Shown here in pieces: positions 11,901 through 24,055 of a DNA stretch of 64,000 nt (its first letter is position 1; each line of letters begins with the position of its first letter). A program made the translations under genes and the position numbers. This DNA is from Ricinus communis. Taxonomy: Eukaryota > Streptophyta > Magnoliopsida > Malpighiales > Euphorbiaceae. Under the pieces are notes generated by a model. It did not search any database, had not been told where the DNA came from, and saw only the letters and a program-made list of their open reading frames with translations. The DNA lies in the NCBI RefSeq assembly GCF_019578655.1, contig NC_063260.1, positions 30,032,888 to 30,096,887 of the forward strand, written 5' to 3'.

Positions 11901-14900
11901 TAATATCATTATTACTACAGAACTTTGATTATTATAATTATGATATTAAAAAAAAAAAGAAAAAAAGAAAACCTGGTTAAAATATACTACAATCAAGAAT
12001 CAAGATTACAAATATGACCATGATTGATTGCTTTAATTAAAGTCAAAAGACAACAGTAATCAAATCAAACCACTAATCTTTTGACAAGAACCAAGCTTAG
12101 TCTACCAAGTTTGAGCTAGTATGTAAGATGTTACAACAAAATTAACAGGGTGACAACTGGGTACAGCCAATTGAAGAATACCCCACAAAAAATTCTCCTT
12201 GTCTGATGAACTGGACGCCATGGTTCGTGGATAACTGAAAGGATGGATTGGTTGCTGTGTTCATTTTTTTTTTTAAAGAAAAAAGAAATTTGTGCAAATA
12301 AATGGCACTTTCCTCTGTGAATTCTTGACAAATGCCAAGAAGTTTCTCCTTTTTTACTTTTTTGGGTTTGAATTTTGATTAGTTCATTGACTTTGTTAAT
12401 TGTATCACGCGTTGTGTCATTATGTGTTTCATGTCAGATCTGCTCACATACTTTATTAGTATTTGCTGTATTTACATTCTTTTACCTTTCCCACAAACAA
12501 AACAGTACAAATTTTTGTTTTCTGCTTAGGAAAACATTTTCTAAGATTAATTTGTTCACATCTTAGAATGTAATAATTAGAGTTTTTATTTTTATTTTTT
12601 TACCCTGGGAATTTGAATTCCCTGATCTTCTAACTCCTATATAAATGGCAATTTTTAAGATTTTTTAAAGATTAATAATGAGAAGAAAGCAATTTATCTT
12701 TTTCTTCTTATATATATGCGTGTGTGCGCTTTTACAGAGACAAGAACTCCATCATTGAATTATTTAGTACACAAGTTGGGTTCAGTATAGTTTTGTGCGT
12801 CATTTAAGTGATTTCTGTGAGGAGAAGTGACGCTGCTCTTATCTATTTTTGCTAATTTCAATCTCTCAGTTTGTGCCTCTTTATAGTGGAATTGCATAGG
12901 GTCATTTAATTTCTGATCACAAGAATAATTGAGTTCTTGTCACTTTATAGACTCGTAGCATATAAAAGTACCTGTCGAATTGAATATAAAAAAAAATGTA
13001 ACAAAAAACACAAGCAGCTACTGCCCACTATCAGTGCATGTACTAAGAGTAAATATTCATTCATAATACTCGAACCAAAAACAAAAGAAAACACCCTGAA
13101 TTAAATGCCCAAAGACCATCAAACAAATCTTGAGTTTATATCAGGAAAAAGCCAAGAAATTTCATGCAATCGCACTGTTGAGGGCACTTACCAAGTTTAC
13201 AGTATTTAAAAATTGGATTGGTTTGAATTTATTCCAATGACTATGACTATGAAGCCATTGGTACACAGCTTTCCTTTTTTTTTTTTTTTTTCCTCTTTTA
13301 GATGTTGATAATGGAAATATTTCCTATAGGTGATTGTTGAAACTTAATAATTAATAAATATTAAATTAATATTTTTAAAATATTTTTTCTCTTATTATAT
13401 TAGAATAATTCTTACTTGCACCGTATATATTCACCGTAGTAAATAAGAAAATGACACATTTATATATTTTATATTTTGAAATTGAATAATTACCATACAT
13501 CTAGTTTATTTAAAACTATTAATAATGTATCAATCGGCCGGTAAAATTATTATTTGGTTTTAAGAATATAAGTTTGAAATTTTTATAAATTATTAATATT
13601 TTTTAGAAATTATATTTGTTGAAACGTGCTGTTTTCCAAAAAGTATCAATTTTTATCCACCGCAATTCCAAACAGGATAGAAGTGAAAACAACTATGAAA
13701 AGTTCACTTTTGGCATCAAACTCTAACAAGCAGAATATGTCATGAAAAAGGAAAAACCTTTCAGCTTTAGGTGCAAAGATAAGCAGAAGAGCATGATGGA
13801 ATGCATACAATACTGGACCGTCAAAACCCTTTTCTTTTGACCCCTCCTTTTATAAACGAAACACCATAATTGTTTTTCTCAGTAAGCATGAATGCGATAA
13901 GCCATGCTTTTGTTCTATGCCCCAGAGACCGTAGCAGAGAGGAATCAAGAATCTCGTGACACAAAGTTACTGACTTCACCTATCTACGTTAATTGAAATT
14001 AAAGTTTCTGTTCAACCTCCAGATTTGGGTCAATAATTGTATCATCTATTTATAAAGTCGCCCAATCCCACATCATAAAAATTGATTCTGTGTTCATGTT
14101 ATGATCTTTGATAACTTGATCAATAATGTTCATTTATTGAAACTGCATATATGAATGTGATTTCAGAATCGATTTATTTTAATATGCACAATGTTTTTTT
14201 TATCATATCTATTATTAGACTAAGTAATAAAAATTAATATTTTAAAAGAAATAATAATTGGTGAAGCAACATCATCTAGACTAGTCCATTTCTTTTTGTG
14301 ATTCCATTCTATGCATGTGTTCCCAATTAAAGCCAAAATCATTTCGTTTTCAAAATAACAAGACAGTACCTAGTGAAGTGGGGACTCAGAAAATTTCTTT
14401 GTATTCAGAGCCCATGTGAGCCTAACTGAGACAACTCTTTGTGGGGGGGAGTTCAATTAACTAGTACATTATTCTCAGCTTCATTTAAAAAAAAAAAAAA
14501 AAAAAAGAAGAAATTGGTTAGTTAATACAGTTAACTTCCGCTTGTAACTGTACCAATTTACTAGTATAACAATTTTAGTTTCTTTCTATAGTTACTTCAG
14601 GTTTGAACTAAACACGCATACAGAAACACCCGCGCACCTATCAAAAACTGGTAAACCCTGTACAGGCTGAAACATGAACAATTGAAACAGGGAAAATAGA
14701 GATACGTATCAGGTTTTTTTTGTCAGGTTTCAATAATATCCGGTGAAAAAGAAAAACATGGGGGGGGGGGGGCGCTGGAAGCTTAAATTTGAGTAGATAG
14801 GTGTGTATCCTGGCAACCAGGCAATGCAGTCTCAAAGCCTCATCCAGCAAAGCCCCACTGGAAAACTTTAGCACTGTATAATATATGGAAGCTGGAAATC

Positions 14901-17900
14901 AAAGATATTTTGCATCTATCTCCAAGGCTGATTTTCAATTTGTCTTGCTTGTTTATTAGGCTGCAGCTTCACATGTGAAATTGCTGTAACTATGCTATCA
15001 CTCACTCCCCCATGTGATTAGCTAACCTGTTCATGGCTGTTCCTATCTATTTAATTTGTATAATATATATCAACTTGACTAATTCATTGTCATTTTCTGT
15101 TTTTTCTTCTTTTTTATAAATATATCTAACCATATTTTTAAAGAAAGGAGCTTCTGTAGTGTTTCTTGTTAGTAGTTTTTTTTTATTTTTAATCATACAT
15201 GTTCTGTGGATCTATTTGGTATCTCCTGGATACTTCATTAGTGTCTAAATCTGACTCAATTAGTATCTGATCTAATCTTAATCAAATTTATTAATCCCTG
15301 AAGTTTCTAATGCCACTATATGCCAGTGAAACTGCTGTTTAATAATATAGACAAAATGCATAGAAGAAATTGAATACATGATACAAAAACAAAAACATAT
15401 GTGAATAACCGAAGTCATTTGAAGTTTATTAGTTTGGTGATTCATAGACAAGGATAACCATATGGTTTATGCTGGCAATTTAATGCTATATAGGGTACAC
15501 CTTAAGGGGCCATACTACTTCCCAAATAGGGTCAATTGACTAACCAGAAGAAGTTCTCATCACAATGGCTGATTAATGATCCAATTAAAGGATAGACCGA
15601 ACTTCATCATCAGTGATCAAATGTATATCGAATGATGATGGGAAGAGAATGTCATGTGATATAAGATTTGGAAAATGTGGTCTTGTTTTATTTTTTATCT
15701 TTCTATTTCTAAATTCATTTATAGTTACGATAAATAGAAATTTTCAAAAAAGTAATATATTTGTGTTGAACGCATTCTAGATATCAAAATTTTACGAAAA
15801 CTCTTTGAAAACTCCATTTGTATACTTTTTTTTCTCTATTTATTTGGATTTCTCATTTAAAAAATGATTCTGAATCCTTTTTTTTTTTCTATTTAAATTT
15901 TGCCTTATTTATTATTTTCATATTAATACCAAAAAGTGGGGTAATCCTCTGAGATTTTGTATCTGTTATGAAAAGTATGTGCAAGTGGTTTATATAGATT
16001 AGCATGTCTTCATAAAGTTATCATAGTTTTGTGAAAGAACATGTCCTATCCTTTGCGTTAAAACTCTTTCCTACTAATACTTTTCCTATTTCAATTTCGC
16101 CCCTAAACTTTTAATTTTTTTTTTAAATTCGATGGCCTCTATAACTTTTTTTTTTTCAAATAGTTTTTACTAATATTATTAGTATTTCAACTTTTGCCTA
16201 ATACATCTTTTAACCATTTATATTCAGCTTGCAGAATTTTAATGCTCTATTTATCTATGCGTATATAAATATATGAATATTACTTATTTTTTGCTTATAG
16301 TTTTATACTGATCAGTAGAGAGTTCATTCCTCCACAAGCAATTATTGTCAAGTTTTAATAACATTATATAAATTTTAATGCTCCAATTTACTTTAGAGCT
16401 TTAATTTTTTTAATTCTTGTAACAATCATTTACAAAATAATTTCAGAATACAAAAAAAAAAAAATGACAGAAAATGCACACCCTTAGACTTAAGAGCATA
16501 AATTATATATGCATCTACTTTAATATCGAAAATAAACAAATTAAGATTAAGATGTCTAGTATTTGGGGAATTAGGTGGAATTTCATTTTCAAAGCAAACC
16601 AAATGTGGCAGCAGTGACTCTTGACATGAACATGGGGGCAAGGGAAGTGGTGCCAAATGGGGCATGAATATTTGAATCTGTGTCGTGCATTGCCGACACA
16701 GAAAGCACATAAGCATATGAGCATTTATAAGAGTAGCATTTACCCTAATAAAAACCAGTGTTCCCTGACCAAAAGACATGCCCTCTCTTACATAAGCTCC
16801 ACAATATCATCTCCACTAGGTCAAGAAAAAAGAGTTGAAGTTAATTGACCATTGGATTGGCACAATAATAGGGGAAATGGTAACTATCAGAAAGATTAAT
16901 GAGAATGTGCTATTGTCCTTAAATGTTTATCACCATTCTGCCCCTGTCTGTGTTGGGTTAGATGTCCTTGTTTGTATTTTGATTATACATTTTGATCTAT
17001 GCTTAACAATATAAAAAAAACCAATTTCTATATTCCTTTTGCTTTCTTTTGGGTAGCCTTCAAACTCGAAGGAACATTAAATTTTATAATTCAATTGATG
17101 TTATCTTTGGAATTCAACCTCGGGTCCATGTAATTTTCAAAAAGCTAAAGCTTGACTCTATAAGAAACTAATTAGACTAAGTTTGAATCGATTAACACTA
17201 AATTAATTTTAAATACTTTCTAGTGAATCTTAAATAGCTGAAGAGTTAACTTGGCTCAATTACACCCCTATCTCTAATGATCCATTTCAATATTTGTTAG
17301 ACACGTAAGCACCGCAATTGCCCATAGGTTTTTGGCGATGGATTGCTTAGATTGAGCAAAAATATATGAAAAGAAAATAACAAGACAATGAAACAACTAT
17401 AGAAAGAAAATCAATTTATCAAGGATGTACCATCAAAGGGGGGCTTTTAGCCAGTTGGGCTTCCTTTGATGATGGGCCGGGATCAGTAATCTACCTCGCG
17501 AATTTTATTTTATTTTTTAACAGATGACCTTGAGAAAATATGTATGAATGATTTCACATTATCGGTTAACTGTGCCCCCATTTTTAAGCTTTATTCACTT
17601 TTATGCTTGGGTTACTCAATGGGCTTTCAAAAGCCCAAATTATATAATTCTTTTTAAAATTTTTTATAAATATTTTAAAATTAAGTAAAATTTCTTTCCA
17701 AATCTATTAGTTTATAATTTTTTTTTTAAATATGGTGCGATTGTTTACAGCTATTTTTCGTTTTTCTTAGTTGTTTTATTAGAAAAATTAAATTTTTAAA
17801 AAATTAAAAAGTCGTATTTTTTATATTTTTGTACAATAAAAATAAAAAGGAAATGGTTTATACTATATTTTAAATAAAAACCAAAAATGAAAAAAAAAGG

Positions 17901-19385
17901 TTTACACTGTAGTTTTATAAAAAAATAAAAAATATATAGGTATTTTCATAAATCTTCCATTTTTTTTTCACAATATGGAAAAGTATGAAATCTAGCCCTT
18001 TAAAATTTAGGCGAATTTCTATTTGGTCTTGTAAATAGGTATAATTACTAATTGGTCCTCCTTTTAAAGTTTTGAAGCCCATAATAATGGGATGGGATAG
18101 TCTTTCACTAATTAGTTGGGAGCCTCGTTGGCCTTCCTACACTACATGGAGAGTCTCCAGAATTACTAGAAGGACATAACTAACTACTTTCTCCTTTCCA
18201 TTGTTTAGCTCAATTCTACACAATGAAGATAATATTCCTAATTTTTTTTAAAAAAGCTATATTTTTATTCAGGAATTATTGTAAAACTTTATAACATGTA
18301 GATTTTAATACCTATTTTTATTCATTTTTTATTTTATTTTTTCCTAACATTATTTTTAAATATATAGAAAACTAATAAATTGAAAAGACTTGAGCATAAT
18401 AACTCATATTAATGAGGTATTGTTGGTAATAATTAATACTGAATATTATATTAAATTAAAAATAATTAATCATATAATATATTTATTATTATATTACATT
18501 AATATATTTTATTTAATTATATAGCCATTATTATCACATTTTTGTTTTGTATTAAAAATACATATAAAAGATATCAACTACAGATGCAATTTTTATACTC
18601 ATCCATAGTTTGTAATACTAACTGCACTTCAAAAACAACAAGGACCTACTAGTAATTATGCACTAACCTGGTAGGCAAACAGTAGTCCACCTTATACTAG
18701 TTTGGTTCTGAAACATAAAGAGAAAATTAGAAAAAGCTGAGCGGGGTTTCCTAAAGTAGTAGGCTTCTTCTCAGGTGAGAACCACTAGCACCGACCTCTG
18801 TTACTTTTGCTGTTTTCTTTTTCAATATTATTTAATTTTCTCTATTAGTTTTGCCGCTTCCATCGTGTAGATATTATTGAATTTTTGATATCTCTGATAC
18901 CGTTGTTAATTAGTTATGGAAGATGCTAATATGTTTTCTTCAATGATTGAGAGGAGAAAAATTAAGATTAATTAGGTCTGATGTGGTTCGGCACCTAGAA
19001 GAATAGTTAAAGAGACTCTGTCTGTATTTGTAATGATGATCTCATGCTTTATTATATTGTCTTTGTCGCATATTTCAAATGTGGGACTTAAGTAGACAAA
19101 ATATTGGCTTCTATTCTTTCCTGACTTATGTTGTTCTTGTATCAATGACCTTGGCGTTGGAGATAAGATCTTTTAGGGTAGATTTATTTGAATTTTATGT
19201 CTAGATGTGCATGACAGTTTACTTTGTCTTTTTATCTACATGTCTATATTTTCTAAAGGCTAGTTTGCAATAGAATTTGATTTCAAAATTCAATTATTTG
19301 ATATGAGTTATGGCACTTCTGCAAATTCCAGGTTATAAAAGCAACTTCCTTGTTCAACTTGTCTCTGCTGCTCTCTCCATTCTCC
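11901..19385. other. Long AT-rich intergenic stretch, no gene seen
   Basis: Both strands were read and no family-like exon was found. The open frames near 14641-14874 and 16426-16848 are short, unlike any family I know, and lack splice context. Notable simple sequence: an A-run near 14488-14505 and a 13-base G-run at 14760-14772. Around 18960-19010 there is a GTGGTTCGGCACC word of the sort seen in plant repeats, without definable ends. The last few hundred bases must include the SmF promoter and leader, but no clear TATA box was picked out. Confidence 0.5.
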
Positions 19386-21821
19386 ATGGCAGTGAGTATT
19401 TGTTTGAATGCTTGTTGTTTTATATCTTTGGGATAACTGCATAAATGTATCATATATGGTTTCATCATTTTACAATTTTTAGTATTATGGTTTCTTTTCA
19501 GACAAAAAGAGGTATGTGATTATAAATCGTGACAAGAAAAGGTATCTCATTGTGAAAAAGTCTTGATTTGCAAGGATTCAGCCATCTTTACGCCGATCGG
19601 CCATCATTATCATGTTTTCCATGTTTGATAATGTGAGTTTGGAGCTTAACAACTCATAATTTCAATATTTGACCGTTAAATCATGATTTAAGAAATCATT
19701 AATCCTATGATATCGATTTAACGGTCAAAAGATGACGTTTTGAGTTGTTAAGCTCTAAACTCATATTATCAAACATAAAAAATATGATAATGATAACTGA
19801 TCAGAGTGAAGATGGCTAAACCCTTGCAAATCGAGACTTTTTAACGGTGAATTACCTTTTTTTGTTACCATTTGTAACCACATGCCTCTTTTTGTTTGAA
19901 AAAGAAACCATAATACTGAAAATTGTAAAATGATGAAACCACAAGGTACTTTTATGTACTTATCCCTATATCTTTTATCTTTCATAATTCCTCTCAGTTT
20001 ATCCTTTTAATCACTTCAGAATTTCTTGCAACTGGAAAAAAAGGTCTGCAGTTTATTGTCATGTGTTTGGATTTTGATTCGTCTTCCTATTTGCTAGTTT
20101 AATATATATTGAACACTGCAGACTATACCAGTTAATCCTAAGCCTTTCTTGAACAACTTGACTGGGAAGACTGTAATTGTAAAACTCAAGTGGGGAATGG
20201 AATACAAAGGCATGCTTATTTTTCCTTATTTTTTCTTATTTTCTCTTTTAAAATCTTTTTCTTCTGTTTTCCTTATTACTTAGTTTTCCTTATATTTTGT
20301 TTGATTGCCCTTGCAGGTTTTCTTGCTTCGGTCGATTCATACATGAATCTACAGGTGCTCTTTATTTTATTTCTTTAAATAAATTTTTTATCCTAGTTCC
20401 TCAGCATGATTCCCTGTAACTTAATTAATACAATAGCTTTCTTGCAATCTTTCGAATTCTTTCTTCTGCTAATTCCATTATTGAGCTTTCCCTATTCGGT
20501 ATACATTGTTTTATGGTTAATGAAATCTGATATGCAGCTTGGTAACACTGAAGAATATATTGATGGTCAGTTCACTGGAAATCTTGGAGAGATTCTGATC
20601 AGGTAACTTAAACTAGATGCCTTTTGGTAGGAAAACTATATGTAAGGCAGCTGCTGAGAAGATGGCTGGGAATAGAAGATTGAGGTGTTCCTGTCTTCAC
20701 CTGGTCAAAAAGACCATCATATTCTTTTGCTTTCCCCCGTCTTCTCAACAATGAGACAACAAAGTTATTTAGCTGTTTTTATTTTTATTTTTTATTTTAT
20801 GTTAAAGGGCAAGCTTTTGCTTCTCTGATAATAATTAAATTTGAGATATGTCAATCTACAGATTTTCTACTTGCTGTTATTTTTGAAACAAAATGGAGTA
20901 ATAGTGATAACTATTTTAGCGAATAGATATGAGTTGGATTTGAATTTTGTTAAAGACAGCATTCTTTGAAATTTAGCCATGAGATCAAGTTCAGCTTTAT
21001 AGCCGATTAAGCAAGGTCTTAAAACTTTATGAACTGCTGAGGGTTTAAATTATGAGTAAAAAGTGAACTAATTATTTAATTTATTGAATGTATATAACCT
21101 TAGACAGGTTTATGAATTACTTATTTCTATATATATAATTCTGGCTTCATGTTCCAGAAACAAACAAATGGAATATTTGAATCAATTCAAAGCCACAAAA
21201 ACAATTCAAAAACAATGCTTTGAAGAACTTACCAAGAGAATATGGATATTAAGCACAGTCATCCTGTGAATTGTATACTTGTGTTTGTATTTATTCTGTT
21301 AAGGGCCAATTTCTAAGTTCATCACTTGGACTTTTAGATCTCGTAAGTTTTTTTTTTTTTCACTTTCCAATTGAGTTTCTTATTTGTTCTCTCTTGTTTG
21401 TTGATAAATAGAATGGATGCTATGTGCCAATGATCTTTGGATGTGGGTCTAGGACTTTAGGGCTGAGGTTCTTCTCTTTTTCTCTTTTTTTGTTTTCTTT
21501 GCGAGTTCTTTGAGAACTTTAAGGCAGGGCAGAAGATTTGAAACTGCAGTTACGTCCTCAGCTTACGGAGTAATCAAATGTCATTACATTCTCACAATGA
21601 TAGTGTTAAAATTATATTGTAATATCAGAATACCTATGATGATTTTGCTTACTATATCAATGTTCAGTTAGCATGCTTCCATAAATTTTTCTTTAGGAGA
21701 CTTACAGGTCTTCTTATTTATTTGTTGGTTCTTTTGGTGTTACATCTGCAGATGCAATAATGTTCTGTATCTTCGTGGCGTCCCAGAAGATGAAGACATA
21801 GAAGATGCAGACCGTGACTGA
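19386..21821 (+). CDS. SmF: Small nuclear ribonucleoprotein SmF
   Basis: SmF is one of seven Sm proteins that ring the Sm site of U1, U2, U4 and U5 snRNAs in the spliceosome. Five coding exons: 19386-19391, 20122-20209, 20317-20354, 20538-20602 and 21752-21821, giving 88 residues, the normal length. The first exon codes only Met-Ala. Sm1 motif residues run from [19 protein letters not shown] to YMNLQL, and the Sm2 motif reads [15 protein letters not shown]. The tail is acidic ([12 protein letters not shown]). Intron 1 contains a 537-bp MITE. Intron 2 starts with GC (AAAG|GCATGC at 20210) and ends with AG. No GT within reach keeps the conserved YKGFLAS sequence, so the GC donor is well supported. 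No defects seen. Confidence 0.96.
19430..19966. mobile_element. Mutator-type foldback MITE in SmF intron 1
   Basis: The element starts GGGATAACTGCATAAATG and ends with the inverted match ...ACTTATCCC. Its left arm (19430-19681) and right arm (19716-19966) pair for about 250 bases each at roughly 85 percent by eye, around a 34-base loop. The exact 9-bp word TATATCTTT flanks both sides (19421-19429 and 19967-19975). A 9-bp target duplication with long terminal inverted repeats is typical of Mutator-like elements. No transposase frame is present, so it is non-autonomous. It sits in the sense-transcribed intron and would fold into a long hairpin in the pre-mRNA. Confidence 0.9.
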
Positions 21822-22654
21822 AAATGGGGACTTCAGTCATTGAATCAATGGAGAACTTGTAAATTTATTCGTCAAGCAAATGACAGTAGGAATTTTGTTT
21901 TTTTGTCTTCCAGTGGGTAGTGTTTACCTTGATGTCGTTACATGCGAAATCTTGACGGGTAAACACTATGAAATGAATTTTATTTGCGATTAAAATCCTC
22001 TAGTGTTTCTACTCCAAGTGATTGATTATACTGAGAATTTTAGAGCTGCTTTTGTGGTGTCCAGCTGAGTTTGAGTTTGTCTCATTTATTACTGAGAGGA
22101 ACTAAGTCGGGTATCATATCTATCTATATTTGAGTTAGGAGTTTAATGAGCTTAAAATTACGTCTGAATTTATTATTATCAAATTAAAGATTTAATGAAA
22201 TTAGCCAAGAAAATACAAGATTTGTGATAAGTACCTGTAGTATTTATTATTTTTAATGATATTTACTCTAGTATAGATATAATGTCTTATATTATCAGTA
22301 TATATTTTGAAATGAATAGAAACTTTGGTTTTTGTGTGTTATGATGAATGTTTTAATACGTATGATTTAATTATACATTTATAGTTATTAATAATGGTCT
22401 ATGCAGCTTGCTTTGGCTCGTATGTAATGTAAGAGAGGGGGAGAGAGAGAGAGAAGAAATACCTGGAATTTACGAATATCTGGTATATGTCCGAATGGTG
22501 GAGGCAGGGTTACCACGATAGAAAAGCCCACAGAGATGCATGCAGCCAGCTATCCAATTAATAACCAACATCCCAAAACTTGAGCAAACATCTCTGGGTT
22601 AATTACTCCCTCAATCCTGACAGAATCTCTGAACTCTGCAACACAACCCTTTCT
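21822..22654. other. SmF 3' flank and spacer
   Basis: This stretch probably begins with the SmF 3' untranslated region. A short GA microsatellite lies at about 22434-22455. I see no exons 1-4 of the alpha-dioxygenase pseudogene here, so that copy is truncated at its 5' side. Confidence 0.5.
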
Positions 22655-24055
22655 ATTACAATTTGGATCAAGTCAAGAAATCTGAACAGAATGAGAACAT
22701 TCAAAGATGAGAAGCTCAGAATATCAAATGATGCCCTTCTTGACCATGACAAAGACGGGATTGCGATATCAGATGACGTCCGCAATAGTTGGACAGGGGT
22801 TTCTTCTTTACAATGCAGTCTGTGATGCTCTCAAGGTTTTATATATACAGATCAAGTAACAACCCACTTAACTTTTATATATATATATCTCATGAACATT
22901 AATTGTTTTTCTTGTTGATCTTGTGATGTTGCAGAAGGAATATCCAAAGTCGACAGGCGATGAATTATTTCGGTATGCGAGATTGGTGATCTCCGCAGTC
23001 ATTGCAAAGATTCACACCATTTCTGAAAACTGATACATTATTAGCAACGATGAGGGCAAACTGGTAATTAAATTGACTTATTACAAATACTTAATGCATA
23101 CATTCTCTCTGTAATTTGGTTTCCGAAATGTGTTTCGGGTATGGATTACTGGGAAAGAAATTCAAGGACAGTTTTGGGCTTATTGGAGGACATGTTGGGT
23201 GGTCATGTGGGTCTTAAGAAACACATGTTCATTGACTGAGGAGTTTGTCAGTGTCTATAGAATGACACCCTTGCCATCAGGGACACTGATGTCGAACCTG
23301 ATTCCAATACTAGATCTCCACCATCGACTGAATAGTAAATAATATCCTGACTACAAAGTTTCATATTCTCAATTCTGCTTTGAAGATGAACTGATCCAAT
23401 TTGTAAATGTTCCCTTGCAGGATTTCTATGCAAAACCTGACACGCATGAAAGAAGACCACAATTTGGATTGACTAAATTATTTGTTTTAATGGGTCATCA
23501 ATCATGTGGAGCTTTGGAACTATCCTAATTGGCTTAGGAATCTAATAACTCAAGATGTAGATGGCCATGAAAGGCCTGACCATGTGGACCTAGCAGTTCT
23601 TGAAAGTATACAATTCCTGCTAATATAATGACAAAATGGTCTCCGTAGTTTACAGAGACATGGAAAGAAATGTAGCAAGGTACAACGAGTTTCAAACTCG
23701 CAATACTCATTTTTAGCTTAATTAAATTTTAAATATATTTTACTATTTAATAAAAAATTTATCCGACATATTTTATATCGATTAAATTAAAAAAAATTAT
23801 TAATTAAAAGTATAAATAACAGAAAGAAACAAATGAAAAACTATAACATAGTCTTACTTTCAATTGGTGATGCAGAAGGCTAGGTTTTACACGAGCAACT
23901 CCAATGAAGAAACATATATAATAATAATAATAAAGAGATTTGGATGGGTTAATACCAATGTGATAGATCGTCGTTATCCAAAAATCACAAAAAAAAAGGA
24001 AGAACTCTGCATGGGACGCACCTCCTGAAGCTCCCAACCCCATCCCTCTAATTCT
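22655..24055 (+). pseudogene. Alpha-dioxygenase pseudogene, 5'-truncated
   Basis: Pieces match exons 5-10 of the intact alpha-dioxygenase gene at 47.9-51.2 kb, in order: exon 5-like 22655-22837 (GIAISDDVRNSW), exon 6-like 22935-23064 (ELFRYARLVISAVIAKIHTI), exon 7-like from about 23139 (LGKKFKDSFG), exon 8-like 23421-23611 (MGHQSCGALEL, DHVDLAVLE), a short exon 9-like piece 23645-23698, and an exon 10-like piece about 23935-24055 (NPIPL). Intron positions are kept, so this is a genomic copy, not a retrocopy. Breaks seen: about 18 bases lost before the NAVCDALK coding sequence, about 17 bases lost after KIHTI, stops in the exon 7 piece, a small deletion in GALELWNYP, and loss of most of exon 9 and part of exon 10. 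It runs opposite in orientation to the intact gene and cannot make the enzyme. Confidence 0.88.

Noticed and set aside
16426..16848. Open frames on both strands
   Set aside because: They overlap on opposite strands, show no known domain and have no gene context.
18930..19140. Transposon-like GTGGTTCGGCACC region upstream of SmF
   Set aside because: No inverted repeats, target duplication or coding piece could be defined.
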